NCBI GenBank assembly: GCA_964531675.1
Contig: CAZHFW010000008.1
Location: 54,330 to 118,329, forward strand
From: CAZHFW01 sp964531675
Lineage (GTDB): Bacteria > Planctomycetota > Phycisphaerae > Phycisphaerales > UBA1924
DNA: 64,000 bases
Reading direction: 5' to 3'
Part shown: positions 35,901-43,074 of the stretch, in pieces
How the letters are laid out: every line of letters begins with the position of its first letter
Numbering within the stretch: position 1 is the first letter of the stretch
Notes under the pieces: model-generated
Seen by the model: the letters and a program-made list of their open reading frames with translations, nothing else
The model's database searches: none
Told to the model about the DNA's origin: nothing
Translations under genes and position numbers: made by a program

Positions 35901-36247
35901 TCGTCGGCTTCCACGCGTCCAAGCCGACCGCGGGCGTGAACCCCTCCACTCTTGCGCAGTGGGCCCCGGTCTCCATCAACACCGAGGGCGCGTGCAGCGT
36001 CCAGATCCATGCCGTCAAGCCATGCGAGAATGAGCCGTCCGCGATGATCGTCAGGCTTTCGGAATGCCGCGGCGCAAAGGGCACCGCGGAGCTGACCTGG
36101 CAGATTCCCGCCGGCTCGGTCATCGCGGTGGACGCGATCGAACGCGAAGATCAGCCCCACATCGCGACGGATCTCTCGCACGAGGGATCGACCACCAGGC
36201 TTCACCTGCGTGCCTGGGAGATCATCACGCTCAAAGTCAGCGGATGA
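32999..36247 (+). CDS. Glycoside hydrolase family 38 alpha-mannosidase
   Basis: 1082 aa from ATG 32999; the upstream open frame is only the antisense of the VOC gene. VGHAHIDTAWLWPLRETRR carries zinc ligands His257 and Asp259. LPDTFGFPATLPGI carries the catalytic nucleophile Asp371. WGELYLELHRGTLTTQA and NQFHDILPGSSIGWVY are further GH38 signatures. The N-terminal ancillary and C-terminal beta domains are complete. No signal peptide, so probably cytoplasmic, trimming imported mannosides. No Shine-Dalgarno precedes the ATG; TACCTT ends 8 nt upstream. Its 3' end overlaps the CPBP-like gene by 11 bp on the other strand. Confidence 0.94.
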   Translation: MKRDVELVIRRLEVFNRDVVAPAIYTDPIELQVEAHQCADPITLKEALERPFTPVAKGWRWGPVWSTCWFRLRGAVPVSSAGKPMVLRFSSGTEALLWDPQRGPIQGFDINRDAAFVYGNVGEDAGPAWPGAVEFYVEAACNHPFGVGGFPWNPESHHKRWASEAPGELERAELAVFHHQVWSLHRTLEFAIDLMRQLSPDTERVQLLARELTRAITLVDDRAVPATAMEGLAIAIHALSTDVASSTPECVAVGHAHIDTAWLWPLRETRRKCLRTFSNVLALMDRFESFHFLCSQAQQYAYIQESSPELFQRIKAKVSEGRWEPGGAMWIEPDANCPSGESLLRQCLHASRYWTEHFGDACEQRFLYLPDTFGFPATLPGIMKHAGLDTFITNKLWWSQFNEFPHTSFRWRGLDGSEVLAHNTPGGDYNALLTPRELKRGLDRCERTGGRGLYLQPFGHGDGGGGPTDTTIHHGQLAEQCEGLPRVRAGRVDDFCQLLHEQRERELDLGRDWPMWWGELYLELHRGTLTTQARTKQNNRRCEELLRLAELVTFTSPASAAADDTKRETARKKLDAAWKKLLLNQFHDILPGSSIGWVYKDADQDYAFIRRTAEQLIEKGLKAWASQLALADSIQPLLVFNPGSTPRSEVVEFPAEATGGPPGGRDLKFVRGIPAIGARVVELHSSSGCVPVTVTHSEMGVTLSNGVIEAVLDDCGRVLSLGRIGSDRDACRQTPVEDDDGEESVEFTPINHLMLYEDRPHAWDAWELDPGYEQKVVWTNDSPARAIEVVTEHPLRAEVRVTHAVGATTIVQTFRLDAASPRLDVINEIDWREKHRILRAIFPVDVMCQQASYDVQFGVVQRPTHANTSWDAAKMECCAHRWMDASEPGFGVALLSDSKYGFSCIADDADPDGGCGVVLGLSLLRSPTHPDPDADQGRHRFTYALLPHEGDWRAAEVDRHAEALNMPLVGFHASKPTAGVNPSTLAQWAPVSINTEGACSVQIHAVKPCENEPSAMIVRLSECRGAKGTAELTWQIPAGSVIAVDAIEREDQPHIATDLSHEGSTTRLHLRAWEIITLKVSG

Positions 36248-36983
36248 TCCCGCCGAACAGGAAGCGGCCGAAACCGATCGTGAACACCAGGCATCCATAC
36301 AAGGCATGCTCGAAGCTTGCCAGGAAGTTGGATCGGCTCTGACGGTACGTCCACGCGAACAGCGCGCCGCCCGCCAGGGTCAGCGCGATCGCCACCCAGT
36401 TCTGAAAGACGACGTGCACCCAGGCGAACGCGATCGTGCTGGCGATCACCATGCCCAGGCCCTGGCCGAAGAGTTCGCGATAGCGGTGGAACAGGAACGT
36501 CCGCCAGATGATCCCCTGCGGCGCGACCGAGAGCAGCGGATAGAGCACCATCACCAGACGCCAGCGCTCGGGATTCGTCCTCGGGAACTCCAGGAACCGC
36601 TCGGGCGCGACCATCAGCATGATCCCGCTCAAGACCGCGATGCCGAGCGCGAAGATGCCCGCAACGCGGATCACGTGCCGCCACGCGACGTCCCCTTCCC
36701 AGAGCCTGCGCCGATCAAACGTCGGATCGCCCAGGAGCACCAGCAAGCAGCCCGTCGCGCCGACGATCAGCCCGGGCAGAAAGAGTTTCGGGGACACGTC
36801 AAAGAGCACGAGGCACGCGGGCAGAACCGCGTACAGCAGCGCGAACTCGCTCGCCAGCCAGATCTTCCGCACGCACGCTCCGATGGCCCCGGGGATCGGC
36901 TGCGCCTGGGGTTGCGAGCGTCCCCGAAGCCTGCCCAATCCGGGCCAGCAACGCCTCCATCCCTGCCTCAGGAATGTATCCAT
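36237..36983 (-). CDS. CPBP (CAAX-protease-like) membrane protein with an altered active-site motif
   Basis: 248 aa from ATG 36983, with GGGAAGGGA about 8 nt upstream. A longer frame to 37151 would cover the thiolase start and is rejected. About seven hydrophobic spans are visible. The CPBP motif 1, usually EExxxR or QExxxR, reads APQGIIWRTFLFHRYRELF, so the key Glu is Gly157. Motif 2 is seen in AFAWVHVVFQ and motif 3 in FEHALYG. It may be a non-catalytic relative. Function unknown; convergent with the mannosidase and divergent from the thiolase. Confidence 0.72.
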   Translation of the reverse strand: MDTFLRQGWRRCWPGLGRLRGRSQPQAQPIPGAIGACVRKIWLASEFALLYAVLPACLVLFDVSPKLFLPGLIVGATGCLLVLLGDPTFDRRRLWEGDVAWRHVIRVAGIFALGIAVLSGIMLMVAPERFLEFPRTNPERWRLVMVLYPLLSVAPQGIIWRTFLFHRYRELFGQGLGMVIASTIAFAWVHVVFQNWVAIALTLAGGALFAWTYRQSRSNFLASFEHALYGCLVFTIGFGRFLFGGIIR

Positions 36984-37149
36984 GCAGAGTCCCTTCCCCG
37001 TGCCGCACTGTGGGAGGTCCGAGGTTGATTGGGCATCCCGCCAGTCCGGTTCCACGAGACCAGAGCGGGTGATCCGCGTGTCCCAGGGGGCGTAGAATGG
37101 CCCGCAGTCCCCGAAGACTGCATTTTCCCCAGAGTTCTCCGGAGATCCC

Positions 37150-38343
37150 ATGAATCAGCCCGTCATCCTCGCTGCCAAACGCACCCCCATCGGCCGCTTC
37201 TTCGGCGGGCTTTCCAAGGTCCCCTCGCCTCAGATCGGCTCGTACGCGATCAAGGCGGCCCTCGACGCGGTCCCCGGCGCCGCCGCCGCGATCGACGAGT
37301 GCATCATGGGATGCGTCCTCCAGGCTGGCCTGGGTCAGAACCCCGCCCGTCAGGCCGGTCTGAAGGCCGGGCTCCCGGACACCCTCAGCGCCAAGACCAT
37401 CAACAAGGTCTGCGGCTCGGGCCTCGAAGCGGTCATGCTCGCCGCCCAGTCCATCAAGGCTGGTGACAATCAGCTGGTCGTCGCCGGCGGCTTTGAGAAC
37501 ATGACCCAGGCCCCCCACTTCGCCCGCGTCCGCGAGGGCGTGAAGTACGGCCCGGCCCAGATGGAAGACCACATGGCCTACGACGGCCTGCGCTGCGCCT
37601 TCGAGTGCTGGGCCATGGGCAACGGCGCTGACCACATCGCCAAGAAGTTCGAGATCAGCCGCGCCGATCAGGACCGCTTCAGCGCCCAGTCCCATCAGCG
37701 CGCCGCCGCCGCGACCCAGGCGGGCCACTTCAAGAACGAGATCGTCGCCCTCACCGGCGAACAGTGCCTCGACAAGAAGTCCCCGGGTGTGTCCGCCGAT
37801 GAAGGCATCCGCGCGGACTCCACCGCGGACGGCCTCGGCAAGCTCCGCGCCGTCTTCGAGAAGGACGGCACAGTCACCGCGGGCAACGCCTCGCAGATCT
37901 CCGATGGCGCCGCGGCCCTCATCGTCGCGAGCCACACCAAGGCCGAGGCGCTCGGCGTCAAGCCCATCGCCAAGATCGTCGCCTATCACACCGCGGGTGT
38001 CGCGCCCAAGGACATCTTCGCCGCCCCCATCGACGGCATCGCGGGTGTCCTCAAGAAGGCCAACCTCAACGCCAAGGACATCGATCTCTTCGAGATCAAC
38101 GAGGCCTTTGCCGCCCAGGTCCTCTGCAACCTCAAGGGCCTCAAGGCCGCAGGCCATGACATCCCCGAGTCCAAGCTCAACATCTGCGGCGGCGGCGTTG
38201 CGCTGGGCCACCCCATCGGAGGCTCCGGCGCTCGCGTCCTCACCACCTTGATCCACCAGCTCCACCGCACCGGCGGCAAGCGCGGCGTCGCGGCCCTCTG
38301 CCTCGGCGGCGGCAACGCGGTGGCGATGGTCGTCGAAATCTGA
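37150..38343 (+). CDS. Acetyl-CoA C-acetyltransferase (thiolase)
   Basis: 397 aa, GGAG 6 nt before the ATG, full thiolase length. Active residues are Cys88 in NKVCGSG, His354 in GGGVALGHPIGGSGAR and Cys384 in ALCLGGGN; NEAFAAQ is also intact. The order matches biosynthetic, acetoacetyl-CoA-forming thiolases as well as degradative ones, so direction is not decided. TAGAAT at 37093-37098 may be its -10 box. It is a single-gene unit ended by a strong terminator at 38383. Confidence 0.95.
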   Translation: MNQPVILAAKRTPIGRFFGGLSKVPSPQIGSYAIKAALDAVPGAAAAIDECIMGCVLQAGLGQNPARQAGLKAGLPDTLSAKTINKVCGSGLEAVMLAAQSIKAGDNQLVVAGGFENMTQAPHFARVREGVKYGPAQMEDHMAYDGLRCAFECWAMGNGADHIAKKFEISRADQDRFSAQSHQRAAAATQAGHFKNEIVALTGEQCLDKKSPGVSADEGIRADSTADGLGKLRAVFEKDGTVTAGNASQISDGAAALIVASHTKAEALGVKPIAKIVAYHTAGVAPKDIFAAPIDGIAGVLKKANLNAKDIDLFEINEAFAAQVLCNLKGLKAAGHDIPESKLNICGGGVALGHPIGGSGARVLTTLIHQLHRTGGKRGVAALCLGGGNAVAMVVEI

Positions 38344-38382
38344 TCGCCGGACCAACGCTCAAGCAATTCGAACGCCAACGAG

Positions 38383-38406
38383 CCCCGTGCGCAAGCACGG
38401 GGTTTT
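38383..38406 (+). terminator. Intrinsic terminator of the thiolase gene
   Basis: CCCCGTGC gcaa GCACGGGG forms a perfect 8-bp stem followed by TTTT, 40 nt after the thiolase stop. Confidence 0.85.
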
Positions 38407-38438
38407 CATTTGCGCGACCTGACCTTCATAAGCCAATG

Positions 38439-38468
38439 AAAAAGGGCGTCCCGCCAAGCGGAACGCCC
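38439..38468 (-). terminator. Intrinsic terminator of the PEP-CTERM-like gene
   Basis: On the minus strand GGGCGT and ACGCCC pair, with an inner CCGC/GCGG, and five U residues follow (38443-38439). It lies 25 nt after the stop of the 38494-39183 gene. Confidence 0.8.
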
Positions 38469-38493
38469 CTGGAATCTTCAAACCGCGCGAGCT

Positions 38494-39183
38494 TTACCGC
38501 TTCCGCCGCGACATCATCGGAAGCACCGCAAGCAATCCGATCGCGCCCGGCGTCGGCACCACGTTGGTCACACCCACCGTCAGGAAGTCGATCGCCCAGC
38601 CATCACCTCCCGAGCCGCCCTCGTCGATCGAGAGCGTCAGGACGTTGTCCTTGCTCAAGAGCCCCACCGGCAGGCCGATCGTGAAGAACTGGGCCGTCGG
38701 ACCCGTCTGGCTCAGACCGTTCAGGATGTCGGTCAGGGGCTGATAGACCTCGCCGTTGATCAGGGCCGTGAATGGATTGCCGAACGCGGGCCTCTGGAAG
38801 TCATCGGCGCAGATGCCCAGGGTCAGCGTCTCGACCGAGCCATCAATCAGCGAGGCGTAGTCCATCGTGATGACCTGGGGCCCAGCCTTACGACCAGCAT
38901 GGCTCGAGTACCCGTCGCTGAACCCGGTCTGATTGGAACCGACGTAGATCTGGTCCGTGCCCGGATATTCGCCGACCGACGGATCAAACGGGAATCCATG
39001 CCCCTGGATGTGCGAGCTGAAGGTGGAAACGCCCGGAGCCAGGCCCGTGAGCGTGGCGCCGGTCTTGGGATCGGTGCTCCAGGTGCCCGTGCCCAGCAGA
39101 TCCGCGTCGCCGTACTGGAGCACTTGTCCGGACGCCGCCGAAGCCACCAGGAAACCAACCGAGATCAGAACGAGCGAACGCAT
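38494..39183 (-). CDS. Secreted protein with a PEP-CTERM-like C-terminal anchor
   Basis: 229 aa from the ATG at 39183, GGAGGT 5 nt upstream. A signal peptide (MRSLVLISVGFLVASAASGQ) is followed by a beta-rich body with no domain I recognise. The tail VPTPGAIGLLAVLPMMSRRKR has the PEP-CTERM layout: a Pro-rich turn, a hydrophobic helix and a basic end, as seen on exported proteins of exosortase-bearing planctomycetes. The gene has its own terminator. Role unknown, probably surface or extracellular. The next gene on the strand has the same type of tail. Confidence 0.8.
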   Translation of the reverse strand: MRSLVLISVGFLVASAASGQVLQYGDADLLGTGTWSTDPKTGATLTGLAPGVSTFSSHIQGHGFPFDPSVGEYPGTDQIYVGSNQTGFSDGYSSHAGRKAGPQVITMDYASLIDGSVETLTLGICADDFQRPAFGNPFTALINGEVYQPLTDILNGLSQTGPTAQFFTIGLPVGLLSKDNVLTLSIDEGGSGGDGWAIDFLTVGVTNVVPTPGAIGLLAVLPMMSRRKR

Positions 39184-39317
39184 CAACGACCTCCAATGCG
39201 ATCATGGCGATGGGCGCATCCCACCGCGACAGATCAACACTGCCCCGCGATCAAGGGGTCTGCCACCAATCCGATTTGGAACGGTCAACTTTCCGTTTTC
39301 CCCGGCAAGGGAGGCAA

Positions 39318-40445
39318 TCAGCGCCGCCGACGGATCGGGACGAGCCCGGCAAGCAGCGTGAGTCCGGCTGCCGGCGCAGGAATCTGGACAAGGAAGGCTT
39401 CCATCTGCCCGCTCGGGTTGATCCCCCGGCCCGTGAGGTACAGGCCGTTCTGGGAAACCTCCGTCACCGCCATGAGGTGCCAGCCCGTCAGGTCGATCCC
39501 GTTGGACTCCAGGAACGCCTGCAGGTTGTACGCGGTGCCATCGGCGGTCCAGAAGGCAGCCGAGTCGCCCCCGACCCCATCGATGAAGACCGTGCCCGCG
39601 ATGATGGACGCATCGCCCGAAGCTCCGAACGCCGCCGCGGAATCAAATCCGACCGGGCGGGAAAGCACGAGCGTCGTGCCGTCATCGTGCCAGAGCGCGG
39701 CCTGCGACTTGCCCGAGGCGTCGTTGGCCTGACCGACAAACGCGCTGCCATCGGACGCCATCGCGATCACCGCGCTGTTGCTCTCAATCCCGAAAGGGTT
39801 CACCAGCGCCTGCAGTCCCCCGCCGCTGGTCCACTTCACCGCGGTGAAACGATCACCGACCGAGTATCCCGCGACGATCGAGCCATCGCCCGAGATCGCG
39901 TTGCCGACCGACTCGTAGTCGCCCGCGAGTGCGCCGAGATCCTGCCAGCCCGCGCCCTCGCTCCACCTGGCCATGCGGAAGGTGCCATCCTCGACGCGCG
40001 ACAGCAGGCCGCCGATGTGCTTGCCGTCGTTGGAGATGTCATTGCCCGCGGACTGGTCGTACAGGTCGGCGTCACCAAAGCCCAGGTTCTCCGCGGCCCC
40101 GCCCGAGTTCATGCGGAAGGCGACGTTCGGAGACGTGTTCTCGCCCACGATCCATTGGCCGTCCGCCGAGATCGAACGCGGGTAGAACTGCGACGACCCG
40201 GTGAGCCCGTTGAGGGTCTCGCGCCCTGATCCGGAACTCCAGCGGAAGCCCAGCGTGCCCGCGCCGGAGAAGTGCTGCGAGCCGACAACCACGCCCGCAT
40301 CGGACACGCCGTACGCATCGGAGAAAGGCGGGTCCTGCGGGTCCGACACCGCCGGCACGCCGATGCGTGCCAAGGAGATCTGGGCCGAAGCCACACCCGC
40401 AAGGAACGAAACAACCAGAGCCGACGTGACGTGATGCTGACGCAT
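39318..40445 (-). CDS. Secreted HAF-repeat protein with a PEP-CTERM-like anchor
   Basis: 375 aa, GAGGAG 6 nt before the ATG. The signal peptide MRQHHVTSALVVSFLAGVASA precedes several repeats of about 45 residues, each reading like G-SxDG-xIVGYS and AFRWTxxxG (for example SISADGQWIVGENTS, AISGDGSIVAGYSVG, MASDGSAFVGQAND). This is the HAF extracellular repeat, probably a beta-propeller-like structure. The tail IPAPAAGLTLLAGLVPIRRRR is a PEP-CTERM-like sorting signal. Role unknown; exported and probably surface-linked. Confidence 0.83.
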   Translation of the reverse strand: MRQHHVTSALVVSFLAGVASAQISLARIGVPAVSDPQDPPFSDAYGVSDAGVVVGSQHFSGAGTLGFRWSSGSGRETLNGLTGSSQFYPRSISADGQWIVGENTSPNVAFRMNSGGAAENLGFGDADLYDQSAGNDISNDGKHIGGLLSRVEDGTFRMARWSEGAGWQDLGALAGDYESVGNAISGDGSIVAGYSVGDRFTAVKWTSGGGLQALVNPFGIESNSAVIAMASDGSAFVGQANDASGKSQAALWHDDGTTLVLSRPVGFDSAAAFGASGDASIIAGTVFIDGVGGDSAAFWTADGTAYNLQAFLESNGIDLTGWHLMAVTEVSQNGLYLTGRGINPSGQMEAFLVQIPAPAAGLTLLAGLVPIRRRR

Positions 40446-40672
40446 GAAGACTCCTCACCCCCCGCGTGGAGGGTGCTGCCAGGACCAGTGAATCCACGAG
40501 TGACCAGCTTGAACGTACACCAGAACTGGGCGTATGCAAGCGGCCACGGGCGCGTAAGGACGATCTTCACACAGACCGCGGCAACATCGATGAGGATCGA
40601 TGGACACGGGCGTCTGGATTCCCGTTTCCGAGGCGCCATCCCAGACGCTCCGGACTTCTCCCAGCCCTCGAC

Positions 40673-40701
40673 TTGACTGGCCCCGGCACCCTGCCGATAC
40701 T
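40673..40701 (+). promoter_or_regulatory. Sigma70-type promoter of the riboswitch-controlled gene
   Basis: TTGACT (40673-40678), a 17-nt spacer and GATACT (40696-40701) predict a start near 40708, three bases before the riboswitch P1 stem. The rest of the gap from 40446 to 40672 shows no gene or clear signal. Confidence 0.7.
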
Positions 40702-40710
40702 TCTCCCGAA

Positions 40711-40808
40711 GCATCAAGAGTCCCGGGACGCCTTTGTACCCGGGCGGCAACCGAGCCTGTGAAACATCAGGTCGCGGTGCCGAGGCCAGCCCTTGCGGGG
40801 CAAGATGC
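40711..40808 (+). promoter_or_regulatory. SAM riboswitch (SAM-I clan) upstream of a trans-sulfuration gene
   Basis: P1 is GCATC (40711-40715) with GATGC (40804-40808). The S-box core is present in order: AAGAG after P1 (716-720), CGGCAACC (745-752), a P3 hairpin CCTG/CAGG (756-759/768-771), GGTGCC (776-781), a P4 hairpin GCCC/GGGC (789-792/798-801), then AAGATG closing P1. The order and spacing fit SAM-I-clan aptamers; whether it is SAM-I or the I/IV variant needs a covariance model. Bound S-adenosylmethionine would lower expression of the methionine enzyme downstream. Confidence 0.88.
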
Positions 40809-40814
40809 GGCCGA

Positions 40815-40844
40815 CGGACAGATCCCAAACGGGTCTGACGTCCG
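40815..40844 (+). promoter_or_regulatory. Hairpin in the riboswitch expression platform
   Basis: CGGAC-AGATCC (40815-40825) pairs with GGGTCT (831-836) and GTCCG (840-844), leaving a 5-nt loop and a 3-nt bulge. A second perfect hairpin, CGGCGA cgt TCGCCG, follows at 40861-40875. Neither has a U-run, which argues against simple intrinsic termination. Confidence 0.5.
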
Positions 40845-40905
40845 GCAAAACGACCAAGTACGGCGACGTTCGCCGTCCCCCGCTGCACGCTGTCCGCCGC
40901 TTGAT

Positions 40906-40922
40906 GCCGTGAGGTTCACGGC
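40906..40922 (+). promoter_or_regulatory. Start-adjacent hairpin that masks the ribosome binding site
   Basis: GCCGTGA ggt TCACGGC is a perfect 7-bp stem ending one base before the ATG at 40923. The only Shine-Dalgarno-like sequence, GAGG, lies inside it. This is the layout of a translational riboswitch switch element. Confidence 0.6.
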
Positions 40923-42179
40923 ATGTCGCAGCAGGCACATTCGTTCTCCCCCGAGTCCCCCGCCTTCAACACCATCGCGCTCCACGCGGGCCACCCCGCC
41001 AAGGACGCCGATGGGCCACGCCGCTCCGGACCACTGGTCGGCGCGCTGACGCAGTCCACCACGTTCCACCAGAACGAGGTCGGAGGCACCACCCCCTACG
41101 CCTATTCCCGCGTCTCCAATCCCACCGTGACCGAAGAGGAAGCGGTGCTGGGCGCACTGGAAGACGCCCTCCCCGCCGTCGCGTTCGGCACCGGGCTCGG
41201 CGCCGAAACCGCCCTGTTCCTGGCGCTGCTCAAGGCCGGCGATCACGCGGTCATCGGCGACGCGGTCTACGGCGGGACCACGCGTCTGTTCCGTCAGGTG
41301 CTCAACGAGCTGGGCATCACGTCCACCTTCGTCGACTCCTCCGATCCGAACAACATCGAGAAGGCGATCACGCCGCGCACCAAGCTCGTCTTCATCGAGA
41401 CGCCCGCCAATCCCACGCTCAAGCTCACGGACATCGCCGCGATCGCCCGCATCACCAAGGCCAAGGGCATCCCGCTTGCCGTGGACAACACGTTCCTCAC
41501 GCCGGTGCTTCAACGCCCGCTCGACCTGGGCGCGGACATCTCCGTGCTCTCCACGACCAAGCTCATCGAAGGCCATTCCGCGGCCTGCGGCGGCGCGATC
41601 GTCTCGCGCAACGCGCAGATCATCGACCGCATCCGCTGGATCCGCAAGTGTACCGGCGGGATCCAGGCCCCCTTCAACGCCTGGCTGACCACGCGGGGGA
41701 TCAAGACCCTCCCGCTGCGCGTGAAGGAACAGTCTCGCAACGCACAGAGGATCGCGGAATGGCTCGAGAAGAATCCGTACGTCGCACGCGTGAACTACCC
41801 CGGTCTGCCAGGCTTTGGTCAGTCCGAGCTCGCCAGGAAGCAGCACCTCGGTGGCCTGCACGGTTCGGTGATCTCGTTCGAGGTCGTCGGCGGAGTCGCG
41901 GGAGGCAAGGGCGTTCTTGAAGGCACCCGCGTGTGTTCGCTCGTCGAGCACGTGGGCTCCGTGGAAACGCTGCTCACGCACCCCGCGACGATGACGCACG
42001 CCGACGTGCCGCCCGAGCAGCGCCGCGCCGCGGGCATCAGCGACGGACTCATCAGGCTCTCCGTCGGTCTGGAAGAGCCCGAAGTGATCATCGCCGATCT
42101 CGAGCGTGCGCTGAAGGCCGCGCACGAAGGGCTCGACGTGGAAGTCACGAGCAAGAAGCACGCGCACGCCGTCGCTTGA
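40923..42179 (+). CDS. PLP-dependent trans-sulfuration enzyme (O-acyl-homoserine sulfhydrylase or cystathionine gamma-synthase)
   Basis: 418 aa, Cys/Met-metabolism PLP family. PLP is held by Lys213 in STTKLIEGHS. The AYSRVSNPTV, GLGAETALFLAL, ETPANPTLKL and AVDNTF strings are all typical. Length and the SNPTV motif fit MetB, MetY and MetZ about equally, so the sulfur donor (cysteine or sulfide) is not decided. The SAM riboswitch upstream shows that the role is methionine synthesis rather than cysteine-lyase catabolism. It is a single-gene unit with a strong hairpin 50 nt after the stop. Confidence 0.9.
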   Translation: MSQQAHSFSPESPAFNTIALHAGHPAKDADGPRRSGPLVGALTQSTTFHQNEVGGTTPYAYSRVSNPTVTEEEAVLGALEDALPAVAFGTGLGAETALFLALLKAGDHAVIGDAVYGGTTRLFRQVLNELGITSTFVDSSDPNNIEKAITPRTKLVFIETPANPTLKLTDIAAIARITKAKGIPLAVDNTFLTPVLQRPLDLGADISVLSTTKLIEGHSAACGGAIVSRNAQIIDRIRWIRKCTGGIQAPFNAWLTTRGIKTLPLRVKEQSRNAQRIAEWLEKNPYVARVNYPGLPGFGQSELARKQHLGGLHGSVISFEVVGGVAGGKGVLEGTRVCSLVEHVGSVETLLTHPATMTHADVPPEQRRAAGISDGLIRLSVGLEEPEVIIADLERALKAAHEGLDVEVTSKKHAHAVA

Positions 42180-42227
42180 TCAGGTCTCACGCGGAGGCGA
42201 GACCGGCGCCGCGAAGCCGGCTCGCCC

Positions 42228-42255
42228 GCGGCACGCACAGAACTGTGTGCGCCGC
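42228..42255 (+). terminator. Long hairpin after the trans-sulfuration gene
   Basis: GCGGCACGCACAG and CTGTGTGCGCCGC pair over 13 positions with one A-C mismatch and one G-T, closing on AA. It is 49 nt after the stop. There is no U-run, so it may be a Rho-assisted or processing hairpin rather than a classical terminator. Confidence 0.45.
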
Positions 42256-42283
42256 ATCAAGACACAGTTTCGTGTGTATTGAT

Positions 42284-42472
42284 ATGCAAGATGACGCGAA
42301 CAATTTTCGCGAGATTCGCTCCGAGAGTCTTGACCCATCGATGGACATCGCTATTCTGATCCGCGAGATGGCGACCAACGCGTCCAACACGATTCGAATC
42401 ACCAACCGGCAACAAGCCGGCATCTGGTGCGTTCAAGCGTGCTGCCAGACGCGACTTATTCCGGGCTGTTGA
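42284..42472 (+). CDS. Small open reading frame, possible 62-aa protein
   Basis: The frame starts MQDDANNFREIRSESLDPSM and ends CCQTRLIPGC. Its amino-acid composition is balanced, unlike the Arg-rich shadow frames around it, but many third positions are A or T at the 5' end. There is no ribosome site before the ATG. A later in-frame ATG (42341) overlaps the putative -35/-10 pair. It has no recognised domain. It competes with the reading of the same bases as structured RNA. Confidence 0.22.
   Translation: MQDDANNFREIRSESLDPSMDIAILIREMATNASNTIRITNRQQAGIWCVQACCQTRLIPGC
42330..42357 (+). promoter_or_regulatory. Promoter-like sequence within the gene-poor interval
   Basis: TTGACC (42330-42335), a 16-nt spacer and TATTCT (42352-42357) predict a start near 42364. 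The bases that follow fold into the composite hairpin at 42400-42429, so a non-coding transcript is possible. Confidence 0.4.
42400..42429 (+). other. Composite stem-loop, candidate structured RNA element
   Basis: CACCA-a-CCGGC, loop aacaa, GCCGG-catc-TGGTG: ten base pairs with an internal bulge, about 36 nt after the predicted transcription start at 42364. A GAA/TTC pair could extend it. No match to a named RNA family is recognised. Confidence 0.35.
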
Positions 42473-43074
42473 AGCCCCGCACCGCGAAAGCGGGCGATTC
42501 CGCAGGGCCGGAGGCCTGGAGCGGAAGACGGACAGAAGAACTGATCCGCAGATCGCCCGGGCAAGCCGTCCAAGCACAATCCAGAGAAGAGTCAGCGGAC
42601 CCATGGTTGTTCCGCGAGCACGTGCGATCGTGGTCGTCCTTCACGTCATGATCGCCCTGGGGTGTGACTGAACGGCCTTGCCCGAGCGAGCAGCGGATTG
42701 GATGCTCTTGCAGTCGATGCATGAGCATGCATGTTGGAGACGGAGAAGGCTCCTTCATCATTCCCTCCGCGAGCGACCCGGCGTATCGAGAGAGACGCTG
42801 TGTCTTTGAGAGAAACGCCCGCAAGGGCGCCGCCGCGACGCACGCGGCAGACGGTTCTGGGTTGAAGTCTCCGCGCGGTCTTCACGCGGAGAGCTTCGGG
42901 TTTGTGGGAGAGCCCCGTGGGTCGACAGGCTCGCGGGCTCATTCGGCGGGCGGCGATTGAATCGAACCGACGTACCCGGCGTCGGTGGGGAGATGTCCGG
43001 CCAATGCAGGGCCTCCGGCCAGGACTCATTTCGATTCGCGCCGCCCGCCACCTTCTTCACTTCGGGAGCGACGG

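Noticed and set aside
42385..42410. tRNA-like T-loop (gaTTCGAATC) in the gene-poor interval
   Set aside because: The flanking bases cannot form a T-stem, and no acceptor, D or anticodon arms are found.
42646..43060. Overlapping 100-127-codon minus-strand frames in the gene-poor interval
   Set aside because: Arg/Ser/Pro-rich, no ribosome sites, no domains; they overlap each other in different frames.
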